A stretch of DNA of 64,000 nucleotides from assembly GCA_000708835.1 (NCBI GenBank), contig DF237210.1, positions 1-64,000 of the forward strand, written 5' to 3'. The notes below the pieces were generated by a model. That model did not search any database. It had not been told where the DNA came from and worked only from the letters and a program-made list of their open reading frames with translations. The stretch is from Klebsormidium nitens (lineage: Eukaryota > Streptophyta > Klebsormidiophyceae > Klebsormidiales > Klebsormidiaceae). The position numbers were made by a program, and so were the translations under genes. Of this stretch, positions 39,505-52,060 are shown in pieces (within the stretch, counting starts at the first letter, position 1; each line of letters starts with the position of its first letter).

Positions 39505-42500
39505 ATGGCATCAACTTGGATTATTCGGGTTTTGAGTGACAAGAATGAAAGCAGCTGGAAGTATCGAGGGGAGGGGGCCGCAAACGCTGTTGTCGCTTAC
39601 ACAGGTCCTGACAAGGACCTTGCAGGCAAAGTGTTGAGGATTCAGAAGGCTGGCGTGAAAAAGGCCAGGCCTCCCGAACCGCAACGCTTTCGTCTGTCAG
39701 CGCACTTTGATTTGAACATTCAGAATGAAACAGACAGCGGGGAAGCTGGTAAACTTCAACCAGTGGATAGTGCATCTGTCGGTTCTGGAGGTGTCGGGAA
39801 GGTTTCTTCTCCGCTGCTGAATGGTTCACCACTTCGACATCAGAAGGTTGGAGGTGGTCGAGCAAACGGTGTAGAGGCTGCTCCTTTAGTTGACGAGATC
39901 GAAGATACGTCAAAGCCTGACATTCCAGAAAGAGAAGTATCAGCAGGCCCCCTCTTGGAGCCCCTTGAGCAGGAGATCTGGGCAAGATTCCCAACGGTTG
40001 CTGCTGCCAAGACTGCAGTGGAGTTGGTGCATGAGTACGCCAGGCACGTGATGGGACCGTTACTTGGGGAGGCGTTCGTGGACCCTGGGGTAAGGTGGCA
40101 CCTCTGGAAATGGACTCTAAGCTCTCTGTCGAGGATAATCGGAGTAGATGCTCAAGAATGTATCAAGAGCCTCGAGACTTTTTTCGGGCTTGGAGCAGCT
40201 TGGAATGGACCAGGACAAGGAAGACTTCTGGCGCTCGGAACACTCAAACTGGTCCGCATGCACTGTCAATTGGCTACATCTGGATCAAATCTGTGATCTT
40301 GAGTGTATCGCGCTAGGTTCAGAATCTCTAGATGACAGCGTAAGTGGCCCCCTGAAGCCACAGTAGTTTACTCACATTGCCCTCATGCAGGATAGCAAGT
40401 AATCCTCATTCCCCTGCCCCCCCCAACTCAAATGCATCCTGCTTGGTTCGCTGCAGGTGCCTGTACCTGCTGAGGATGACTTCCTTAAGTCGCTAACGGC
40501 AGTTGTTGAAGGCAGCCGTCCCGGGAGGTGGCAAAAGGAGGGCCCCTTGCGGTTACAGAGCGGTTGGGCATTGCTTATCACTGACCACGCAGCATCACCA
40601 GGGGAAACTTTTGCACTCGCGAATGGACAAGAAGGGGGGTCGTTTCAACGAAGGGGCCCGTCTGTTTGTGTTGAGATTAAGGTATGCAGCGGCGCCTGGC
40701 TTTGCCAGCGGGACAGAATCGTGTACTGACTGCTTTCGACGAGCTAATCTAGGGAACAGAAGAATTGTGGTTTGACGCTATTGTTGATGGAGTATGTCTC
40801 GCGCGCCTCTCCTGGAGGGTCACCCGAGACGTTGTTGGTTTCACGACTTGTTCTCAAATTGTAGGAATCGGCGGCTACAATTGACACCTTCATGTGACTC
40901 TTGACTGCTTGCTTTGGCTTGACCAGGCTGTTGTGTCATGCAGCCGAAAGCAGGCTTCCTGCCAACCTCCGAGTGCATCTCCCCTGCCAATCGGGTGAAA
41001 CTCGAGAAGACGAGATACGAGTTGATGCAGCATTTGAAGGCCGAACAAGGAAAGGTAAACTTTGAAGCGCTGTTACAAGTTCAAAGAGTTGCGTGTCTGC
41101 TTGACCTTGTGCCATCTCGAGCTCCATTTCGAGCTCTTCGAAGAGCTAACGTCAAAGAACGGGGCAGCAAGACCACCAGCAGAGCAGGTTATTGCTCCGT
41201 AGCCACGCGCTTCTCAAATTCTGAAGCAGAGCCCATCTGCTCTGCCAGTCGTAGGAACGCCGCACGGAAGACAGTCAATCGCCCTTGGCGTCTCTTCAAT
41301 GAGGCTTCGCTCTTGCAGGTCGATGCCATCAGCTCTTACGACCCCCTCGACCTCTTCTCCATGCATCCGAGCCACGTCATACGAGCGATCGACTCCCTCT
41401 TCGACAATCCGCAGAACAATCTAAGGGTGTTTATCAACGGCGAGGCTATCAAACGGACGTCTAGAGAGTCCTCAGAAGACACTGGGGCGCTCGCAGGACT
41501 CGAGGAAGCTCTAGAAGGGTTCTGCGAAACTGCTGATGGGTTGAGGGTAGAAGTGTTGAAGGAGCTGCTGGTACAGAGACTGGCTGGATCGATCCTCCTG
41601 GAACGGCTCCGCAGCGCGCAGATGCTGGACCGGTTCGACATCGAGGGCGTCATACATGTGAGTCCAATCGCCTTTCTTTTCGTTCATTCTAGAGGTTTGA
41701 TGTAGTCAAGCTTCGTTGATGGAAACTTGAATAACAGCGGAAGGGTCAATATGGCGGTCTGAGAAGGGAAGAGCCCTTTGGTTATCAAGGCCTCGACCTT
41801 GGAATACTCACAGCCCAGATCTGAATTACCGAGAAAAGAGAACAATAGCATAAACGCGGCGATATCAGTACGTTTTCGGACGGTCAGGTTTTGAGCGCGG
41901 AGAGTGTGGTGGGAGCGCTGAGTTGCAGAGCGAGCCTTTGTAAGGCCCTTCCAACTCCATCACTTTCGCTCATATTGCTCCTGACCGCTGATTGGGCTCA
42001 CCGTCAACCTGTACGTGTGGCCGCATCTCCTGAGCATACGAAGAAACATACAGCGATTCAGTCCGCAATTTCAAAGCAACCCAGGTTACTCTCAGGCTTG
42101 TCTGGACCTTTTCGCTCTCCGGAGTCTGAATTGCGAGCCAATAGCCACTGCAATTTCAGAACTGCTCTCAACTGCTCTCTGTGTCGCAGCTGTACTGGGC
42201 CCTCTGCGGAAGTCCGTCCGACCGGGTGGCGCCCAAAGAGCTTCCCGACGCCACGAAACGGCTTCTCAGCCTGCCCCGGGAGTCCCAGCTCGATGTTCTG
42301 AGGGAATTCTTGATTGCGGCGACTGCCAAAGACTGCGGACTGATGCTGACGTTCGAAGCCGTTGAAGAGGAGGTTGCTCAGCAGTTCCGCTTTTCGGAGG
42401 CCTCGCCTACGGGGGTTCTGAAGCTCCGGGGAAAGTCCTATTTCTGTAAGGTACGTGACGCTGGGAAGGTCGGGCTCGTTAATGTTGTAGATTTAGTATT

Positions 42501-42939
42501 CATCCACCAGTTCCCCTGGTTCCTCTGGCGAATCTTAGCAATCTCCTCGTTTGTTTGGCGAACCTTAGTGTAGGGCAAGAGTGCAGTTTGTTTGGTCTGG
42601 ATCTCTGTGAAAAACGGGCAACTTGTGAAGACTTGCACTCGCGATTGATTTTCTTCTGCCTATTTGTCCGCCAATTTCTATCCCAGAGGTCTGGTCAAAG
42701 CTCTAGCTCTACTAGTCCTTCATTCATCGAAATAGCATCCATCTGACTCTCTGGGTTTGCTTTAGATTGCATTTACGAAGTCGTGTGCATGTGCTTGGAA
42801 CCAGAACAAACAGTTACTTCTTTTGTGTCAGGTTGCCTATGTTGATTTGGACCTGAAGTCGTTCAGAAAGATTCCAAAGTACTGGGAACTAGATCAGCAG
42901 ATTGTTGCCGCTTATAAGACCGGGACACAGGAGGTGTAG
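39505..42939 (+). CDS. IPK1: Inositol-pentakisphosphate 2-kinase
   Basis: It phosphorylates Ins(1,3,4,5,6)P5 at position 2 to make phytate (InsP6), a phosphate store and cofactor. Exons: 39505-40089, 40457-40681, 40944-41054, 41319-41657, 42190-42450 and 42832-42939 (542 residues). Visible marks: WKYRGEGAANAVVAYTG (nucleotide-binding start), GKVLRIQKA, HVMGPLLGEAFVDPG, ALLITDHA, CVEIKPKAGFLP (family EIKPK motif with substrate Lys), SYDPLDLFSMHP, NPQNNLRVFINGE, DRFDIEGVIH, AATAKDCGLMLTF, and YVDLDLKSFRKIPKYWELD with the late Asp/Lys residues of the active site. The length is slightly above plant IPK1 (about 450-500) because of a low-complexity insert after about residue 70. The start Met at 39505 gives the conserved N-terminus. 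Confidence 0.95.
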
Positions 42940-43929
42940 CTCGCGAGTTGTAGAAAAGGTTTCCAAGGTTGACCAGTGCCCAGGTTAAATTGCCTAGATC
43001 CAATACGCTTTGCTCGAAACCCTTGTATTATATCGGTTTGATTGAAATGTGAACAGATTGACGATGCTTTTAAGCTTGATGATTCAAGAGGCCTGTCCAA
43101 GTACTGACTCGACGTCACTAGAGACACTCGGTGCTCAACCTACTTTCTTTGTTATGTTTGTTTCACGTTATGCGCTGGCATTGGACTGTAGCTTTACTAA
43201 ACCTACAAGCCGGTGGTTGAATGATGCTGCAATTATCTCTTTACAAGCGCTGGCCTGTCCGACCTGGGATGCACGGGTTTCCGCGAATTCATTCAGTCTA
43301 GGATGACCGTTTCTATGGAAAAACAATGAAATTCTGATGCAATGATCACCTGCCAAAAGGCACCTTGCAAGATGGCTGCAGCCTTTATGCAAATATGCAG
43401 AAAGCGGAAGGTACGTATACCGTCCGAGCTTGTCAGTGTAACTACTAACAACGTTGAAGCAATCATTACATGGACCATGGCAAGCCGGCCGCATGTATCA
43501 GTACGTGTATAGATCTCCAAGTTCATCATGATTCATGGAAGCGTCCTACGTCATGCATGTCTGTGCGGCATGGCACACATGCAAACTACCGTACGGTATT
43601 AGACCGTATGCGCGTTGTTGATAGACTCCACCGAAACCGTTCACCTGTGCACTCCCTCTGAATCTGACGGTTACCGTACATGGCTCGAAAGATTCTTGAT
43701 GCGCAAAATTTTCCTGCATCATATGAGAGGGGCCTTTCTTATGTCAACAACTTTTGAATCGCAAGGCAGTCACTGTTGTGTGAGCGCTTTGTTTGACCTG
43801 CCATGCTTCTGCTGCTAGACAATACTTTGCTCAGGAGCTAAGCTTCTTTCATGCAGTCTGTATTTCTTAGGTGAATCCTTTCAGCAGAAGACTTGAGCCT
43901 CCTTGGATCCACCTAAGAATGAAGCATCA
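42940..43929. other. Intergenic, nothing recognised
   Basis: This lies between the end of IPK1 and the start of the RecX-domain gene on the same strand. Sequence around 43490-43720 is rich in ATGCATG- and TACGGTA-like steps. No gene is supported. Confidence 0.5.
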
Positions 43930-46900
43930 ATGCAGCGGCGCGCTTTCGGGACAATCTGGCAGCATCCTGTGCGGCGCTATCTTCTTGACAGCCGAAATAA
44001 TTCCAATCTGTCTGATGGATGTTCTTTCGTCAAGTCCACCGTCCTGCTGAACTCTGAATCACCCTCTGGCAGTACGCCAATGTCTAACGTTGTATGCAAT
44101 CAACAGGTGCGCTTTTGGGACCCCAAAGCTGTCCCAGCAGTTGCAGCAGCTAAGCTCATTGGTAGCTCCTCGTCATGGTGCATCTGCCCTGCCTTTGCTG
44201 TAAAAGCACGCAATGCTGACCATGCTCTGAAAATCAGTAGTGCTGTTCAAGTGATTTCTCATGTACACGGAGAGAGTAACTCGCACACTGGACCACGAGG
44301 AGTGCGAACACTAGCATGGCAGAGAACTGAAGCTGCGTATGACGCTGAGCGAGAGCAAGAGAATCTGCATTCTCATGCAACAGGGTTGCGAGGCTATCAA
44401 AGACCCGTCTCCCTCAAAGAGTTGAAAAGGAGGAATGAAACGCACCAAGCAGGTGATGGTGGTGGTGAACTTGTGGAACCGAGAGCAGATACAGATGCTA
44501 AAGATGCTGAGGCTTCTGGCAAGGACAAGAGGGGCAGCAACAAATCAAGCGCAGAGGTCGAAACTTTCACTTCTGGTGTGAGATCACCAAATAAGGTGAC
44601 CCCACTTAGTGGCCCGAAAGATAGACCTGCTCTGAGGCATAGACGAGCTTCAATGAGTGATTTAATCACAAGTGTAGAAAGTGTAGAATGTAACCCAACC
44701 AATCTGGTGCCTGAGTCAGCTGGTGCTACTTTCCTTCCTACGGACGGTTCGGCGAACGAGCTGCAGAGTGAAGTGACCCCGGCAAGTGGAAGTAGGGGAA
44801 TCTTAAATCCTGCACCGGAGGTGGCAAAACAGCCAGGGCCTCGCTTCTTGACAGTCGAGGATTTCCTGAGGCGTGAGGCCGAAAAGATGAGGGGGCAGGG
44901 AGTAGAGGATTCAGAAAATAATGCTTCGCTTGCACTTAACTCAATTGGAACAAGTTCCCCAATGCCCAAGAGAAATGAGCGGTCGAAGCAACGGGCTCAA
45001 AGAGCAGCGCAGAACGGTCCTCAGTGGAAAATACAATTCAAAGAGGAAGATGTTGACGAGTCTCATGAAGCAGACCCTGCAGAGATAGACGATGCCAAGG
45101 AGAAAGCGCTTTCTTTGCTGAACCGGAGGTGAGGCTGGCACTGCCCGTACTCCATATATATTGCATCAAGGTGCAACCTCAAAGGAGAAAGAAGATTGTT
45201 GGCTGCTTGTAAGCTCTGAGTTCAAAAGACGTGCTAGGAGGTGACTGAGATCTGTCTCCAGCTCGGAAGTTCGTCTCTTAATACAAGGAGGCGTTGTACG
45301 TACAACAGGGTGCCGACAAATAAGCCTCTTTCCGGCTCAGCACAGATGTACAATCTCTTTGCTTTTCCCCTTGCAGCCCCTGGTTCTCTGTTTTCTGTTC
45401 TTAGGGAAGCCTGTTCCTCCGTGCTCTTGTCAAATTGTGCAGGACGTTGGGCTTGATTGATTGTCACTAGAGATTGACCTGATGTTTACTTGAAAGTGTC
45501 GCTGCCCTCTTTCTTTAAGCTTTCAGATCCTTACAGATCCTGCCTGCTTCTCATTTCTGTCCACTCTCGCTAGCCCAGCGCCATCCTGTCCTAACATTTC
45601 TGTGTTCCCTCCTGCAGACACATTTCAGCTGCCGAGCTCCGAAATAAGCTCACTCAAAATGGCTTCCCCGCGAATGTAGTCAAAGTTGTCACTGACCGGA
45701 TGCAGGAAATGTAAGTCGCTGATTCTCACCCGAAAAGGTAACTCTTTTTCTCTTTATTACCCATTGTTCGTCAATGTTTGGACCTTGTTCGTCTTTAGCC
45801 AGAAACTTCTGAAAAGCGTTCTGGTCAAACGTCCATAATCTTGTATCTCACCAAGTCGGAGGTAAAAGCTTTGATAGAACGAAGAGAGTATCCACCAGTG
45901 AGGGACCAAGATGTCGGACAATGAGTGCGAGACGTCAAGAGGGCCAGTTGAAGCGAATGTCAAACAGTTGTCAAGCAAAGCGACCGACGATAATCAACAC
46001 TATCTTGCTGAGCCTTCGGAAATGGTGAACTTTCTTCAGCCGCTGCATGGTGGTCGATGCAACATTGTACACAACCCAAATCACACAACCAAATCAAATC
46101 GCTTTTGCAACCGAAAGTATTGCAACCGAAGGTAGAGAGTAGTACTGATAGCTGACTCGTCTAGCCTGTCTGCGCATCCAGCGGCCTACAGAACGATTTG
46201 GAGTATGCAGAAGCCTTCGCACGAGTGAGATGGCAAAGCTTCAGATGGGGCCCCGACCGAGTAAGAAGAGTAAGTTTCCTGCATTCACGAATTTACGGAT
46301 CCGCATGTCTTTCAATTTCAATCGGAATTGAATGCCTTGCAATACTGTGAATAGCAAAGGCTCAATTTAAAGATCTTTCGCTTGTCCCCTCCTGCCTCCA
46401 AGATTCCAAGGCCTTCTAGGGTGCTTTCAGGCCGGCTGTTAATAGTACCGGCACGGTTCTAAAACCATTTTTAATCTTCTGTTGGTGAGCTTACCTGACA
46501 TAGGTAGGACAAAGTGTTTGTAGGGAACGACTGCTGCAGCTGCACATACGGCTTCGATAACAAGATTCTGATGGATGAATGAGCCATGAACGTTTGGTTA
46601 GCTCGATAGTATGCGCGATATTACAAGTCGTCCCATTGTGCAGGAATTGAAAGCGAAAGGAATCAGTACGGACAACCTTGATGAGGCGATCAGAGCGATC
46701 TACGGAGATAGAGCGGACATTCTGCGGGTGAGTCCGGAAAGTGGAAGTGAGGTCGAAGAACTAGCAGGCCAACACGATGAAGAGGACGTTTCCGGTAACG
46801 TAGAAAGGGAGCTCTATGTTGCAGCAAAGCGGCACTTCCTCAGTGGTGATGGTTCGGATGTGAATAGGCGATGGAAGCGCACCGCTGACTGGCTGGCCAG

Positions 46901-46973
46901 GCGGGGGTTCAGCTGGGGAACAGCCTCGAGCATCATGGTCGCGTTAAAGGCGGAAGCAGACGTCTGGAAATAA
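43930..46973 (+). CDS. RECX: RecX-domain protein with long N-terminal extension
   Basis: RecX proteins bind RecA filaments and restrain recombination; in plants they act with organellar RecA. Exons: 43930-45128, 45618-45710, 46182-46269 and 46644-46973 (569 residues, phases consistent). The RecX helices are RHISAAELRNKLTQNGFPANVVKVVTD (split over a splice), LQNDLEYAEAFARVRWQSFRWGPDRVRR, ELKAKGISTDNLDEAIRAIY, and a last unit NRRWKRTADWLARRGFSWGTASSIM. About 400 residues precede the domain: a basic, Ser-rich start (MQRRAFGTIWQHPVRRYLL) that looks like an organelle presequence, then disordered-looking Ser/Pro/Glu-rich sequence. Bacterial RecX is about 150-260 residues, so most of this protein is extension. 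The ATG at 43930 is chosen because the frame before it lacks another ATG. Confidence 0.87.
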
Positions 46974-48085
46974 ACTCCGACGTAGCTCGTCCGGCACGCT
47001 TGTTTTTCAGCCTGATCGCGTGCAAGATTGGGCTAAAATCCATCTTCAGGGGCGGTTGCGCCTTGGTGATTCGACTCCTTGTAATTGGTCGAGGCCTTGC
47101 ACTTCGAAGTTGATTGAAAGCAAAAGCCGACTCAAGTGTGAACTGCGATGGATAGCGTTGTTAATAATATCAAAGGCATCTTTTCCAGGCCGCATACAAC
47201 CTTAAGTCAAACGTTAAGAGCTGTAGCTAGTGTGTCTGGTATAGGTGGCCTTACGAATAAGCATGTTGCACGAAATAGAGAGCCGCAACAGCCGCTGCAA
47301 GAGCAGCTGCGAGCCAAACAGTTTGCACTCAGCTACATTGCAACTAGCTAGGTTTATCAGGCCACTTTATATTGAGTTGATCAACCTGTTCTGGCGCCCA
47401 AGGTGTTTATTAAAAGTCCTGCCAACAACCCATGATCTCTAGCAGCGATGTACATGCTCTACCTTATATAGCAGCGGCCAAACATCGAGCGTGCGCGTGA
47501 CGAAGACGGTCGTTCGCGGTTGTCATGGCCGGCCAGCTTGATCCTTGAATCCGGCTCCGGTCGCCAGAGCTTCAGTGCATTCTTGCAAATAGGCACGAAT
47601 TGTCTACATCGATACAAGTAAGTGCATGGAATCGAATTGGCAATGTAAAGGAGTACGTGCCATGGGGTGAACAGCGCTCCGCCGTCAATCCCGATCGCCT
47701 TCATGCCAGATCTGCTGCACGTACATGCACTGCATGCAGCAGCTCTTGCACATGGTTCCAGAGAGACATCAAATTAAAGCTGATTGCTAGGTCGAAATCC
47801 GCATTTAACGTGAACCTCGTGCGGCGGCAAGTCCAGTAATTGCGCGTGTCCAGGAGCCGCGTTGCGGCATTACGCGGCCGCTCATTTAGACCACGCGGCC
47901 GCTTCGCTGCCATCCAGCATCTCGCATGCCATCCACTTTTCTTTCACAACTTGCTGCTTGGCACCATTCCAGCATTCTTTTGAAAAGTTTCAGAATCCCC
48001 ATGTTCAGGCCGGTTTCCGGCCTTGGGTACAAGTTGCAAACATTCTTTCAAGCTGCAATCGAAATTGTAAGCTAGACGTAGTCTT
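46974..48085. other. Intergenic, nothing recognised
   Basis: This lies between RecX and ELP4 on the same strand. Two GCGGCCGC sites lie near 47869 and 47895 in similar short contexts. No gene is supported. Confidence 0.5.
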
Positions 48086-51000
48086 ATGGCCGGCACCAGT
48101 TTTGTGCGAGCTGGTCAGTCCGGAAAGGCTTCTCTGCCTGGAACCAAGCCGGGTCGTCATGGCCAAACCCTTGTGTCCACAGGGATCCAGGAGCTAGACC
48201 ATCTACTGGGAGGTGGCCTGCAGCTGGGGACTTTGACACTGTTGCTGACTGATGGTTGGGCGCCTCATTTGCACGAGCTGCTTCTGAAGCACTTGATGAG
48301 TCAGGTGCGCCTGCTGGCTTTCTCCCATAGCTTGATGGTCTTGTTGTCTACATCTATACCATCTCCCCATCGGCTGGAAGGAGTGTTCTCTAAGTGAAAG
48401 CAATGTGGCAATATGTAGCTTGAACTGGCTCACAATCTTCTACTTTTATCACTAGCTTGCCGGCAAAGATAGTTCATGTCCCCGTTTTCTGACCCTCTCC
48501 AGACCCAACCTCTCTACTTATCAGAATTTTGACAATGCTGTGACAATGCAGCAGGTTCTGCCCCACAAGATGACCTGGCACTTCCCAGATCTTGGTACTG
48601 CAAGGCTTTGCCATCTTGAAACTGCTTTACATGAGTGAGCTTCTGACCACTGATAAAGGAGCTTTGATGGAACGCCAAACGTTCATACCAATCATGCTAA
48701 AACTCTAATGCAGGCAGTGGCCCATGCCCAGCCTCTTCTATATGCAAGTACCCACCCCCTGCCTGCAGACTTTCTCACCCGCCTTCCCGTGGTCACAGAG
48801 AAAAGGGAAGAAGATGCAAAGGAAGCCCCTGCTGCTTCTGGGGTCCAGGAGGTGAGGGCTTCTGTTGCGATCTTCCATCAACCCTTCTTGTACATTTCAG
48901 ACTTGCTTTATACTCTCTTCTTGTTGTTCAGTCATCTATGGAGTAATGCAATTGAGTTCTGTGAATCAAGCGCACAGCAAAGATGAGTATCATTGGCGCA
49001 GGGCTCCTGCCATAATCTGCTGAAGCATTGATCAATTTGGTGATCCAACCGATTGGGGCCATGCACTCTTCCAGCATCAAAGTGTCATGTGATGTGATTG
49101 GCCTGCAGATGTAATTGCAGACCACCTGTGTACGAATGCAAACAGGCTTTCAACTTACTATTTTATTCTGTTCGCCGTAACAGTCCGACATTTCCAATCA
49201 CGTCAACAACCTTCGACGGGCCTGAGGCCCTCAGTCAGGACCAGGTACTCAGTCTCGCAGATCCATTTTTGGACCTAATCCAACCTCGACCTCTTGCTTA
49301 ACCAGGGTCGTCGCTAACAGAGCCACTTACAGACGTAACCGAGTTTGCCGAACCCGCTTGTCACTTCCAGGGTCAGTCAGGCCTGCGTATTGCCTGGCAG
49401 TACCAACGATACCTGGACGAGCAAAAGGCACTTGAGGAGCGGCGCACTCGGCAGCGGGAAGCAACGGCGTCGGCCACCGCGAGCACCGATGAGGCGATGC
49501 CTTCCCTTCACAGCTCTTTCTCTCGGCCTACTGTGCGCTCGGCGTTCAAAGCAAGCTCAAGGCCAGGTAAGATGGTTTTCCCGAAACGCTTTGCATTTTA
49601 TTTCTTGTCGGACATGATGAGGCGAGTTGCGGCTGACAGATTGCTTGAATGAGTGGGCAAGAGGTGGAAAATACTGTATTGCTCCGTCACCTCGAAGAAG
49701 ACCACCATCTGTGGCCCGTTCTCAAAAGATGATTACCCCTCTAGGATTTTCAATGAATTCATCGAGGTCATTACAATCGTTCGACTGGTCAAGATCCGCA
49801 GATGGATACACGCATTGTTTCTTAAACAAGAATCCCTCTTTCGCTGGTCACGGCAGCCTGAGGACGGAAGCGTCTCGTCAGGAATCATAGTCTTTCGCAG
49901 TCAGGTCGTTAGACGAGAGCCTCTCAGAACAAAGTCACTTTGATTATTACCACCGGCCCACGTTCAAAATCAGTCCTCGCCACCCACGTTCACAGGCGGT
50001 AGTCGTCCCTTCCGTGTCGCATCTGCATCTGTCTTTTTCATCAAGTCGCGAGTATTGCTCGAATGCCCTCTGACGCTGATTTAGTCGAAGCAAGGGAAGC
50101 TGCCACCCTTTCGTCCTTTACATCACGCCAACTTCGAAGCCAAGTTCGACTCAAGGTGGTGTTCCTTCTCATATTGCTTGAACACCGCTTCCGAAGACAA
50201 CAATCCCCAGAGACTGAGTGGCAGCAATGGGACTGAAGCCTTTCTCGAATTCGCAGAGGCGCCCCCCCCCCTCGACTTCTGCTCCTCCTTCGACCTCCGA
50301 AAGCAGCTCGGGAAGGAAGTGCTGCGGCTTGACACCGTGCACCACCACAGCATAGCAGACCTGCCCGCACTCCACGCGCAGTGTCAAGACTTCGTGGAGC
50401 GGCTAAGGCCCAACCGGGATGTGGGCAGGATTGTCGTGCACGGCCTTGGACAGATACCCTGGGAGGATCCGGCTGAGGTGAGAAGAGCGCGGATTCTCTT
50501 TTCCGCTGCGGAGTGTGCCTGTGCCGATTGACGGGATGACGAGAAGGTGTTTATAGAAGCCCGGCCGTTTTCTTGTATCGCCTCGTTCGGTTGCCGCGGT
50601 CTGCTTGGGCGATAGCTGCTTCATGAGATGTCCAGGGAAGGCAAGGGCGACGGTTTGTTTACTCTGCCTCCCCTCCAATCGTTTCGCGTGTTCGTCCTTC
50701 TGGTCTCGTCCTCTGCTTCCAGAACGTTTCTTGCTGCCTTCACGTGGACCTTCCATATCTGTCTGCACGAAAGCCCTCTAGTTGAGAGCGTTCTCTGGCA
50801 TTAAAGGACTTATCTGGAAAACCCCAAACCTCCCCATCTACCGCACCAATAATCGTGATACCGGGTACACTTTACCCTTGCATAATGGTGAACGCTAAAC
50901 GGGCTTTCCGATCAAGTCGGACGAGTTGACTCAATCAGTGAGTTGCGCCGAAATCAGGTTTATCGCAGACCTAACTTCGCGCAGGACTGGCGATACCTGG

Positions 51001-52060
51001 CCCTGCTGCGCTCCCTCAAGGGCCTCGTCCGGACACACCCGGCGTCCGTCGCTCTAGTTACGCTGCCCACGGGGTCACTTCCCCCGGGCTTCCTGATGCG
51101 CGCGCAGCACGTGGCGGACACCGTTCTAGAGACGCAGGCGGTCGATGAGGACGACAAGGAACTGGCGGCGATGTTTTCGTACTACGGCGAGATCCAGGGG
51201 CTGCTTCACGTCCATAAACTTGCGCTGGTAAACACGCAGGTGCGTTCAGCCTCCCTCCCCTCTTTTGTGCTTCTTTTGCTGCATTTCATAAACTGGCGCT
51301 CAGAAACGCGCAGCTTCGTCCAGTTCCCGCTCCGCCGGTGTCCTCCATTTTCGTGCTCTCCTTTGCTGCTAGTGGAAGCGGAGAAACGGAGACGACAGCC
51401 TCATGGGGCTTTCTATTCGGATCACTCTGTCTTTGAGGCAGTCCTTTTGATTGGAGGGGCCTCATTTGAAAAAGTATATTGCAGGGATATTGCTCTGATT
51501 CACTTTCCAAAAGTGTGTTGTGCTAGTCCGCTGGCCGACTTCTTTCAAGATGGTTGAGTTCTCCCGCTCACCTTTCACTTCGGACGCCGTGTTATGGGCG
51601 CTGTTACACACATGGCCCGGCTTGTTTTTCGCTCCAGGATTTGGAGCGGCCGTTCGTCGTTCCTCTGTCCTCTTTCGAGCGTCTTTTTGGTAATGTCCTT
51701 AAACGGCGGATATTAAAGACTGCCAGTGCTAAGATCATAACGAGAAAGTACGAAAGTGTTCTTCTGTGGGGGTATGCAAGGCCCAGCTTGTAGGTTGATG
51801 TGACTACATTGCCGGTGCTCTTTTTACCACGGGCAGGAACCTCGGTTTCTTTCGGCATCTCGCAGGTGCCGTTCATTCCTGAAGCGACCAGTGTGGCAGT
51901 CAGCATCGTTCGGCGGAAACGACTGACGCTAGAAAAGATGCATATTGCTCCCGCCTTCGATGATGATGTGCAAGAGGCTGGTGCCGGCGGCAGTCGAGCG
52001 GCCGTTTCAGCGGTCGCATGTGTGGGGCCCAAAAACGCCCCGTCGGTTCTCGACTTCTGA
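48086..52060 (+). CDS. ELP4: Elongator complex protein 4
   Basis: ELP4 is a RecA-fold subunit of the Elp456 ring of Elongator, which modifies wobble uridines in tRNA and supports transcription. Exons: 48086-48304, 48714-48851, 49371-49566, 50257-50477, 50985-51239 and 51866-52060 (407 residues). Family marks are GIQELDHLLGGGLQLGTLTLL (degenerate P-loop region), AVAHAQPLLYAS, LRIAWQYQRYLDE, FCSSFDLRK, VGRIVVHGLGQIPW, LRSLKGLVRTHPASVALVTLP, FLMRAQHVADTVLE, LLHVHKLALVNTQVPFIPEA and LTLEKMHIAPAFD. As in known ELP4 proteins the Walker motifs are not intact. The intron after 51239 contains a copy of the exon end that has lost its donor GT. Confidence 0.94.
51200..51345 (+). repeat. Duplicated ELP4 exon end and donor, 74-bp offset
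   Basis: 51213-51239 (HKLALVNTQ, then GTGCG) is repeated at 51287-51313 (HKLALRNAQ-like, then CTTCG). The following CTCC- and TTTGCTG-rich intron text is repeated too. The second copy no longer has a GT donor. Confidence 0.9.

Noticed and set aside
47865-47905. Two close GCGGCCGC sites as a mobile-element end
   Set aside because: No terminal inverted repeats, target duplication or coding sequence is seen nearby.
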